From positions 1-5,004 of the forward strand of contig JAGLQR010000164.1 of assembly GCA_023136725.1 (NCBI GenBank): 5,004 bases of DNA. Reading direction: 5' to 3'. This DNA is from Candidatus Aminicenantota bacterium. Its GTDB lineage: Bacteria; Acidobacteriota; Aminicenantia; UBA2199. Below, in pieces: positions 1 to 5,004 of the stretch. The first letter of the stretch is position 1. The number at the start of each line of letters is the position of its first letter. Below the pieces are notes generated by a model. That model had not been told where the DNA came from. It saw only the letters and a program-made list of their open reading frames with translations, and did no database searches. The translations under genes were made by a program, and so were the position numbers.

Positions 1-641
1 AAGAAACGCCCCCGCTTTTCAACATTAAACAATGAAGGAACATACAAGCCTTGTACATCTTTGAAATTTTCAAGGCTCCTCTTCTCTTCCTTCTTCTCCA
101 TCAGGAGTATTTTGACTATTTCGGGAAAAAGTATCTCTCCGTCACCGATCGCAAAGATATCGATAAAATCTCTCACCGGTTCAGGATTTGCTGCAGCTGT
201 GATTCCTCCCGATACGATAAGAGGGAATTCCCCATCCCTCTCTTTTGTGTAAAGAGGAATATTTGACAGATCCAGGACCTGCAGAATATTTGTATAACTC
301 ATCTCACTCAGGATAGAGAAACCGATCATATCAAAATGTTTGAGTGGAGTTTTACTTTCAAGTGAGAACAACTCCACGTCCTCATTCTTAAAAAGCTCAA
401 TAGAGTCTTTATCCGGAAGGAATGCCCTTTCGACATTCACTTCTTCATTCGATGTAAGGAGATGATAAAGTATCTTCATCCCCTGATGACTCATCCCGAT
501 ATCATAAGTATCCGGAAAAACAAGACATATATTTACCTTATCGTTACCGAAATCACTTTTAACTACATTTATCTCTTTCCCGGAATATATCTGAGGGTTT
601 TGCAACTTTAAAATAAATTGTTTTATTTTTTCCCTGTTCAT
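1..641 (-). CDS. TIGR03960-type radical SAM protein, N-terminal part (cut by left edge)
   Basis: The first 213 residues of a minus-strand protein are visible; the reading frame is open to the window edge. Near the start it reads QNPQIYSGKEIN (residues 14-25), then DTYDIGMSHQG (44-54), GFSILSEMSYTN (107-118) and SGGITAAANPEPVRDF followed by FAIGDGE (144-169). This order is typical of the N-terminal B12-binding-like domain of the TIGR03960 family (uncharacterised B12-binding-domain radical SAM proteins). The radical SAM CxxxCxxC cluster motif should lie further downstream and is outside the window, so catalytic competence cannot be judged. A charged Lys/Glu stretch at 182-189 looks like a variable loop. 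The ATG start is forced: the rodA stop codon lies in the same frame 12 nt upstream and no other start codon lies between. No good Shine-Dalgarno is present, so translation is probably coupled to rodA. The substrate is unknown. Family assignment is from motif memory, not a search. Confidence 0.85.
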   Translation of the reverse strand, partial: MNREKIKQFILKLQNPQIYSGKEINVVKSDFGNDKVNICLVFPDTYDIGMSHQGMKILYHLLTSNEEVNVERAFLPDKDSIELFKNEDVELFSLESKTPLKHFDMIGFSILSEMSYTNILQVLDLSNIPLYTKERDGEFPLIVSGGITAAANPEPVRDFIDIFAIGDGEILFPEIVKILLMEKKEEKRSLENFKDVQGLYVPSLFNVEKRGRF

Positions 642-653
642 ATTAAAAGAACA

Positions 654-1730
654 CTATTTATGCTGCAAAAAGTTTTCGACTTTCATTTTAAAAATGATCC
701 CTTCTCCGATCGAAAAGGCAAGCATCGAAGATCCTCCATAAGAGACAAATGGTAATGGTATCCCCAATACCGGAAACAAACCTGTAACCATTAGTATATT
801 CACAATAAACTGGAACAGGATCAAACCACTGAAAAGATATACGAAAAAAAACTCCTCGCCGGAACTAACTCTGAAATTGAACTGTCTGTAAAAAAGTATC
901 AAGTATAAAAGGAGAAGAAAGCTTATTCCTATAAAACCAAACTCTTCTCCCAGGACAGAAGCGATAAAATCTGTATGACGGGTCGGGAGAAATTTATAGC
1001 GGGATTGAGATCCTTTCAAATATCCTTTTCCGGTTAATCCACCGGAACCGAAAGCAATTCTTGATTGAATGATCTGGTATCCGGATGATTTGCTGTATTT
1101 TGATGGATTTGCAAAAGATATGATCCTCTCTTTCTGGTATGGCTTGAGCATGTAGCTCCACATTCCGTAAGATCCGATCGCTATAATGAATAGGGAAATG
1201 ATCACTATTGATGGTTTTATCTTTCTCAGCAGAATTGAAAACAATATAAATGAGACCAGAATAAATGCTGTCCCCATATCCGGCTGAAGTGCGATGAGCA
1301 CAAACGGGATCATGACCATTGCGGCAACTCTGATAAATGCCCGCCAATTCAGAATTGGGATCTTCACAAGATATCTTGACAAAATTAATGCCAGCGGGAT
1401 CTTAATAAACTCTGAGACCTGAATTGAGAGGACGCCCATTTTTATCCAGCTTTTTGTTCCCGATATTATTTTTCCGGTAAGAAGCTGAAGTATAAGTACA
1501 ATGATAAGCATTATATAAAGAGCGAAACTCCACCTGTATATTGTTTCAGTTTTTATCATAAACACTGTAGAGAAAAGTATTAAGGAAATTGCAATTTTTA
1601 TCAGGTGTTTTATAAAATAATTATTATCACCTCCCTGTGCAGCACTGAAAACAAGCATAGCTCCGGTAGCAACAAGAAGGATCAATATCAGAAAAGTTGT
1701 TTTGTCAAAAAACTTTAAAAAATCACTCAC
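654..1730 (-). CDS. rodA: RodA, SEDS-family peptidoglycan glycosyltransferase
   Basis: An integral membrane enzyme that polymerises lipid II into glycan strands during side-wall synthesis, working with its cognate class B PBP, here encoded immediately upstream. The 358-residue protein has about ten hydrophobic segments (roughly 13-30, 41-58, 66-84, 108-120, 132-148, 152-168, 172-190, 266-282, 295-316, 323-349). SEDS motifs are intact: GTKSWI (91-96), SEFIK with E107 and K110, QPDMGTA (149-155), ER (201-202) leading into GYQIIQSRIAFGSGG (217-231), LPTRHTDFIASVLGEEFGF (248-266) and GIPLPFVSYGGSS (323-335). D254 in HTDF matches the essential aspartate of RodA, and E107/K110 match the conserved pair in structurally studied RodA. 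The start is GTG, overlapping the PBP2 stop by 8 nt, with a perfect AGGAGG 10 nt upstream. Length is normal to slightly short for RodA. FtsW is less likely because the gene sits beside PBP2 and the mre genes. Confidence 0.97.
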   Translation of the reverse strand: MSDFLKFFDKTTFLILILLVATGAMLVFSAAQGGDNNYFIKHLIKIAISLILFSTVFMIKTETIYRWSFALYIMLIIVLILQLLTGKIISGTKSWIKMGVLSIQVSEFIKIPLALILSRYLVKIPILNWRAFIRVAAMVMIPFVLIALQPDMGTAFILVSFILFSILLRKIKPSIVIISLFIIAIGSYGMWSYMLKPYQKERIISFANPSKYSKSSGYQIIQSRIAFGSGGLTGKGYLKGSQSRYKFLPTRHTDFIASVLGEEFGFIGISFLLLLYLILFYRQFNFRVSSGEEFFFVYLFSGLILFQFIVNILMVTGLFPVLGIPLPFVSYGGSSMLAFSIGEGIIFKMKVENFLQHK

Positions 1731-3531
1731 TCTCGAAAAGCCTCCTGTAAATTTTTCCTGCGATTGGAGCAGCTATTCTTCCTGCATCTCCGCCATTCTC
1801 AACAAATATCACCGATGCATATCGGGGATTATTTCTTGGTGCAAATGAGACGAACCATGAATGAGGAGTAAATTTTCTCTTTTTGACAAGTTCTTTGTAA
1901 TCAGGATTCTCAAGAGAAAGTATCAGTTGGGTTCCTGTTTTACCACAGATATCCAGCCCTTCTACCATAGCACCCCTTCCGGTACCTTCTTCATTTACAC
2001 TTTTATATAAACCTTCTATAACCGTTTCAAATATCTCCTCCGGAATGTTTACCTTTTCAAATGCGGGCAAATATTCTTTCAGTTTATCACCATTCCTCCT
2101 TATTTCCCTCATAAGGTGGATCTGTGGTTTCTTACCTCTTAGAGCTATTGTGCTAATCATTGATAATAATTGTGCCGGGGTCGATGTTATCATCCCCCCT
2201 CCGATAGCGACAGAAATTGTCTCACCCGGATACCATTTTTCTCCAAGGTTATCAAGTTTCCACTTTCTGGATGGAAGCAAACCTTTATTCTCATTTGGTA
2301 AATCAATTAGAGTCGGTTTTCCTAAACCGAGTTTAACTCCATAACCGGCAATAATATCTATGTCTGTATTTTTACCCAGCTGATAAAAATAAATATTGCA
2401 TGAATTCTGTATAGCTTCAATAAGGTTTACAGAACCGTGGCCACGCCTGTTCCAGCAATGAAAAACACGATCATAAATTTTCCTGCTCCCATAACATGTG
2501 GTATTGGTTCGTGTTGTTATGATCTTTTCATTTAACCCTGCAACTGCCATAACAATCTTGAAAGTGGACCCTGGTGAATACAGCCCCTGAATAAACTTGT
2601 TGTGAAGAGGCTTATTCTCATCATTGATCAGAGCCACCCATTCTTTCTCAGTAAAAGATGACGAAAAGAATCCCGGATCAAAATTGGGTTTACTTACCAT
2701 TGCAACAAGGCCGCCTGTTTTCAGATCAACCACGCCGGCTGCCCCATTGTAATCTTTATACAATTCTTCAATGAACTTCTGGAGTTCAATATCTATAGTT
2801 AATACAAGGCTCTCCCCTATCTCAGGTTCTTCCACATCAACTGTTTTTTGTATCTGTCCTAAATTATCCCTGATGACAGTTCTGCTTCCATTAACTCCTC
2901 TCAATTCAGCCTCATAAGTTTTTTCTACGCCACTGACTCCGGACATGTCTCCCAATGAATATCCTTCCTTCTTCATTATCTCGAACTCATTCGGAGAGAG
3001 CTCTGCCATATGCCCGAGAATATGTGATGATGAACTTCCAAACGGATATCTTCGTGCCGGTTCCTGGTCTATTGTGAATTCAGGATAAATATCAGAACGA
3101 CTTTCGAGGAATATAACCTTCTTAAAATCCAGGTCCCTCTTAAGAAGGATCTTATAGAACCCGGGATAATTGCGAAAATTATTTATTCTCTCTTTGATAA
3201 TATCAACAGAAAGTCCTGTAAGTTCAGAAGCCGCTTTCGCAGATCTCTCCAGGTCCTTTACATTTTCTCTTATTATGAAAAGATTAAAACTCAAGCGATT
3301 CTCCGCAAGTATCTTCCCGTTCCTGTCTAAAATAATTCCCCTGGGAGCTTTGATCTCAACTTCCTTAAGAATATTCTGAGTGGAAAGAAGAGAATAGTGA
3401 TCTTTCTTCAATACCTGGAGATTCCAGAAGGAGAAAAAAAGAAAAATGAATATAAGTGTAAGAATGACATTGGAAGTGAAAGTGATCCTTCTCTCTTCGT
3501 TACTGCCAATCTGACGTTGTTCAATAAACAT
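1723..3531 (-). CDS. mrdA: Penicillin-binding protein 2, elongation-specific transpeptidase
   Basis: A class B PBP that cross-links new glycan strands made by RodA; it is anchored in the inner membrane with its catalytic domain in the periplasm. The 602-residue protein has a short cytoplasmic tail, one membrane segment (about 20-40), RGIILDRNG (64-72) opening the pedestal/dimerisation region (about 58-230) with GVSGVEKTYE (198-207), and a transpeptidase domain (about 262-598). Active-site motifs are complete: SPGSTFK with nucleophile S322 and K325, SCN (377-379), and KTGT (531-534). C346, C359, H365 and C378 correspond in position to a zinc site reported for E. coli PBP2. The protein is somewhat shorter than E. 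coli PBP2 (633 residues) and ends just after the catalytic fold. The ATG start overlaps mreD by 11 nt and has AAGAGG 6 nt upstream. The rodA and mreD neighbours identify it as the elongation enzyme, not the divisome FtsI/PBP3. The symbol pbpA is also used. Confidence 0.97.
   Translation of the reverse strand: MFIEQRQIGSNEERRITFTSNVILTLIFIFLFFSFWNLQVLKKDHYSLLSTQNILKEVEIKAPRGIILDRNGKILAENRLSFNLFIIRENVKDLERSAKAASELTGLSVDIIKERINNFRNYPGFYKILLKRDLDFKKVIFLESRSDIYPEFTIDQEPARRYPFGSSSSHILGHMAELSPNEFEIMKKEGYSLGDMSGVSGVEKTYEAELRGVNGSRTVIRDNLGQIQKTVDVEEPEIGESLVLTIDIELQKFIEELYKDYNGAAGVVDLKTGGLVAMVSKPNFDPGFFSSSFTEKEWVALINDENKPLHNKFIQGLYSPGSTFKIVMAVAGLNEKIITTRTNTTCYGSRKIYDRVFHCWNRRGHGSVNLIEAIQNSCNIYFYQLGKNTDIDIIAGYGVKLGLGKPTLIDLPNENKGLLPSRKWKLDNLGEKWYPGETISVAIGGGMITSTPAQLLSMISTIALRGKKPQIHLMREIRRNGDKLKEYLPAFEKVNIPEEIFETVIEGLYKSVNEEGTGRGAMVEGLDICGKTGTQLILSLENPDYKELVKKRKFTPHSWFVSFAPRNNPRYASVIFVENGGDAGRIAAPIAGKIYRRLFESE
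1741..1746 (-). promoter_or_regulatory. Shine-Dalgarno AGGAGG for rodA, inside the PBP2 gene
   Basis: On the transcribed strand the six bases AGGAGG form a perfect core anti-anti-SD match, 10 nt before the GTG start of rodA. They also encode the two arginines near the PBP2 C-terminus (residues 596-597). This site supports the GTG start, since no other start codon in this frame lies between it and the gene. The spacing is slightly long. It allows rodA to recruit ribosomes on its own as well as by coupling through the 8-nt overlap. Confidence 0.75.
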
Positions 3532-3997
3532 TAATCGCCTCTTTAATCCTGTCAGAATTCACAAGGATGACAGCGAACATCCCTGTCAGAAGCGGTTGAT
3601 AAATTATCATACCAACACTTAGTCCATAATCGTTAATAAACAATAAAAACAAGCTCGCAACCAGATTTGAGATAGAGAGAGAAAAAAATATAAAAAGAAA
3701 TGTAAAACTGAGTCTTTTAAAATCTATAAATACTATTATCTCAAATATAATATATGCAATCACAACTCTTGAAAATCCGAACACACCTATTATCTGACTG
3801 TTGAGAAGATCTGTCCCCCATCCTACAATAGTTGCAGCTATCAACGATTTCATAAAGTTTCCCTTCGATGAAATATAGATGAGAATAAGAAATAAAAAAT
3901 CAATATTAATATTAAATTCATTCAGGTACAGGTTAACAAGTATCTGCAGCAGGATAAGAAACAGCGCTAATGTAAATCGAAATTGTCTTTTAGTCAT
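3521..3997 (-). CDS. mreD: MreD, rod-shape-determining membrane protein
   Basis: A small, very hydrophobic inner-membrane protein that works with MreC to couple MreB filaments to the PBP2-RodA synthase. The 158 residues give about five hydrophobic segments (roughly 8-26, 32-43, 50-64, 70-89, 95-116) and a further one at about 122-145. The loop GTDLLNSQIIGVFGFSR (61-77) fits the family pattern of Gly-x-x-Asp followed by a later Gly near mid-protein. MreD sequences diverge strongly, so identity rests on size, hydrophobicity, this motif and its place between mreC and PBP2. The ATG start overlaps the end of mreC (ATGACTAA, 8 nt). No convincing Shine-Dalgarno is seen, so it is probably translated by coupling to mreC. 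The gene is among the most AT-rich in the window (14 G/C in 60 nt at 3721-3780), in line with its Ile/Phe/Leu content. Confidence 0.93.
   Translation of the reverse strand: MTKRQFRFTLALFLILLQILVNLYLNEFNINIDFLFLILIYISSKGNFMKSLIAATIVGWGTDLLNSQIIGVFGFSRVVIAYIIFEIIVFIDFKRLSFTFLFIFFSLSISNLVASLFLLFINDYGLSVGMIIYQPLLTGMFAVILVNSDRIKEAINVY
3538..3543 (-). promoter_or_regulatory. Shine-Dalgarno AAGAGG for PBP2, inside the mreD gene
   Basis: The transcribed strand reads AAGAGG, then CGATTA, then the ATG of PBP2, a 6-nt spacer that is near ideal. The site lies within the last codons of mreD and fixes the PBP2 start at 3531, giving the 11-nt overlap with mreD. Confidence 0.75.
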
Positions 3998-4796
3998 TAT
4001 TAATCACAATCAGCTTCTTAATGGGTTTACTTGTAAAATAAGGTTTAACAACAACATTCTGGATCAATACTTTCTTCTCTATTCTGATAACTTTTCCTAT
4101 TTTAAGATAAGGGGGATATATTTTATCTGTACCGGATGTGATTACAATATCACCAGCCTCAACCGGTTTATTCTCTATCAGATAATTAAAACTGCAGGAA
4201 CTTGTATTATGCCCCCTTAGCAGTCCTTCAAGCTTGTTCTTCTCAATGTAAGCACCAACCCCACCCATCGGATTTGTAATAAACCTTACTTTAGAAGAGA
4301 ACATAGATACAGGCTCAACAATCTTCCCAACCAGTTCATTATCAATATTCACCACAACCATATCCCTTTTGATCCCGGAAAAATATCCTTTATTAATTAT
4401 GGCACCACTGTACGGGAAACCTGAATCAATCGATATAACATCTACAATAGAAAATTGCTTAAATTTTTCTTTTGCTTTTTTTGAAAAATCCAGATCATTA
4501 AGAGCTTTTTTCAACAGATAATTCTCGTATTTCAATGCTGACTGCTTTTTCTTCAGAACCAGGAAGTTTTTATATGTATTTTTTAGAAACACGTAGGACC
4601 TCAATTTCCCGGTAATGAAATCGGAGCCTTTCGCAAATGATGCCTGGAAAGGATAAGCAATCAAATGCATAACATTCTGAAGAATCGATCTGTTATTAGT
4701 CAGAACAACATTATTTGATATAAGTATAAGATTAATAAATAGTATGAATAAAAATACTGCAATTTTTTTTTGAGAACGATTCGCTTCTCTTTCCAA
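3990..4796 (-). CDS. mreC: MreC, rod-shape-determining periplasmic scaffold protein
   Basis: A bitopic inner-membrane protein whose periplasmic part self-associates and activates PBP2-RodA. The 268 residues show a short basic cytoplasmic tail, one membrane segment (about 12-28), a Lys/Glu/Leu-rich coiled-coil stretch (about 62-102) and the two-part beta domain (about 107-265). Typical MreC signatures are INKGYFSGIKRDMVV (124-138), SKVRFITNP (158-166), GVGAYIEKN (169-177), EGLLRG (180-185) and GDIVITSGTDKIYPPYLKIG (205-224). Length is normal for the family. The start is taken as TTG at 4796: no in-frame ATG or GTG lies upstream, and the first in-frame ATG (residue 43) would remove the membrane anchor. 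The only upstream ribosome-site candidate is a weak GGA 9 nt before the TTG, so initiation may be inefficient. An A9 run covers codons 9-12. The gene begins 23 nt after mreB and overlaps mreD by 8 nt. Confidence 0.95.
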   Translation of the reverse strand: MEREANRSQKKIAVFLFILFINLILISNNVVLTNNRSILQNVMHLIAYPFQASFAKGSDFITGKLRSYVFLKNTYKNFLVLKKKQSALKYENYLLKKALNDLDFSKKAKEKFKQFSIVDVISIDSGFPYSGAIINKGYFSGIKRDMVVVNIDNELVGKIVEPVSMFSSKVRFITNPMGGVGAYIEKNKLEGLLRGHNTSSCSFNYLIENKPVEAGDIVITSGTDKIYPPYLKIGKVIRIEKKVLIQNVVVKPYFTSKPIKKLIVINND

Positions 4797-4819
4797 TATG
4801 CTTTGTCCAGCGATCTTAA

Positions 4820-5004
4820 TTAATAATTATGTCCGACCCTTTTCAGCAGATCCAGGTTCTCCAGTATCCTTCCGGTCCCTTTCACAACACTTGTCAGAGG
4901 GTCCTCGGCTATAAAAACTGCAAGCGACGTTTCTTCTCTGAGCCTTTTATCCAGATTTTTCAACAAGGCCCCGCCCCCTGCAAGGATAATACCCCTGTCG
5001 ACTA
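4820..5004 (-). CDS. mreB: MreB, actin-like rod-shape cytoskeletal protein, C-terminal end (cut by right edge)
   Basis: Only the last 60 residues are present, read in from the right edge to a TAA stop at 4820-4822. They read VDRGIILAGGGALLKNLDKR (first 20), then REETSLAVFIAEDPLTSVVKG and GTGRILENL, ending in a short GHNY tail. The DRG-I-x-L-x-GGGALL stretch is a phosphate/adenosine-binding motif of the actin-like ATPase fold, and EDPLTSVVKGTGR is the conserved C-terminal helix region of MreB. The protein forms membrane-associated filaments that orient side-wall synthesis. Its position directly before mreC agrees. The nucleotide-binding N-terminal half is outside the window and could not be checked. 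Hand-counted GC is about 48% (88 of 184 nt counted), clearly above the mreC and mreD samples. Confidence 0.96.
   Translation of the reverse strand, partial: VDRGIILAGGGALLKNLDKRLREETSLAVFIAEDPLTSVVKGTGRILENLDLLKRVGHNY

Noticed and set aside
51..266. Plus-strand open frames of 71 and 63 codons (51-266 and 61-252)
   Set aside because: They lie opposite the radical SAM gene, whose minus-strand frame has clear family motifs. The plus-strand translations show no recognisable domain.
994..1347. Minus-strand open frame of 117 codons inside rodA
   Set aside because: It is an alternative frame of rodA, overlapping the conserved GYQIIQSRIAFGSGG and QPDMG regions of the real frame. It has no family features of its own.
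2045..2344. Plus-strand open frame of 99 codons opposite PBP2
   Set aside because: It is antisense to the conserved transpeptidase domain and has no plausible ribosome site or known motif.
3170..3379. Plus-strand open frame of 69 codons opposite the PBP2 N-terminal region
   Set aside because: It is a shadow of the PBP2 coding strand with no independent support.
3990..3997. Possible frameshift joining mreC and mreD
   Set aside because: The overlap is a normal ATGACTAA stop/start arrangement. Both proteins have full family length with proper N- and C-termini.
3879..4220. Plus-strand open frame of 113 codons across the mreC/mreD junction
   Set aside because: It is antisense to two well-supported genes and reflects low stop density in AT-rich hydrophobic coding sequence. 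No motif is seen.
4797..4819. Promoter or terminator in the mreB-mreC gap
   Set aside because: The gap is only 23 nt and AT-rich, with no inverted repeat followed by a T run and no room for a -35/-10 pair. It reads as an intra-operon spacer.

Overview
The window is one compact minus-strand operon that encodes the cell-elongation machinery (the elongasome, or Rod complex) of a rod-shaped bacterium. In transcription order, right to left, it holds the C-terminal end of mreB (cut by the right edge), mreC, mreD, the class B penicillin-binding protein PBP2 (mrdA/pbpA), the SEDS glycosyltransferase rodA, and the N-terminal third or so of a radical SAM protein of the TIGR03960 type (cut by the left edge). 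No plus-strand gene, RNA gene, mobile element, repeat array or terminator is supported.

The genes are packed tightly. mreB and mreC are 23 nt apart. mreC/mreD overlap by 8 nt, mreD/PBP2 by 11 nt and PBP2/rodA by 8 nt. The radical SAM gene starts 12 nt after the rodA stop. No gap is long enough for a normal promoter, so all five downstream genes probably depend on a promoter upstream of mreB, outside the window. Translation starts vary: TTG for mreC, GTG for rodA, ATG for the others. Good Shine-Dalgarno sequences precede PBP2 and rodA, and poor ones precede mreC, mreD and the radical SAM gene, which suggests translational coupling.

MreB filaments inside the cell are linked through the membrane proteins MreC and MreD to the synthase pair RodA and PBP2. 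RodA polymerises lipid II into glycan strands and PBP2 cross-links them. All family motifs I looked for are intact in RodA and PBP2, so the module looks functional. Having mreBCD and the mrdA-rodA pair in one operon is common outside the Gammaproteobacteria. The radical SAM partner is the only gene whose role is not established.

The DNA is AT-rich: hand counts give about 48% GC in the mreB end, but 22-23% in sampled 60-nt stretches of mreC and mreD. The mreBCD-PBP2-RodA set with a TIGR03960-type protein suggests a probably anaerobic, rod-shaped bacterium of a deltaproteobacterial, FCB-type or candidate-phylum lineage. The sequence alone does not allow a firm assignment. I did not find a clearly undescribed system. 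The points most worth checking are the radical SAM linkage, a Cys/Cys/His/Cys set in PBP2 that matches a reported zinc site, and an A9 run at the start of mreC.
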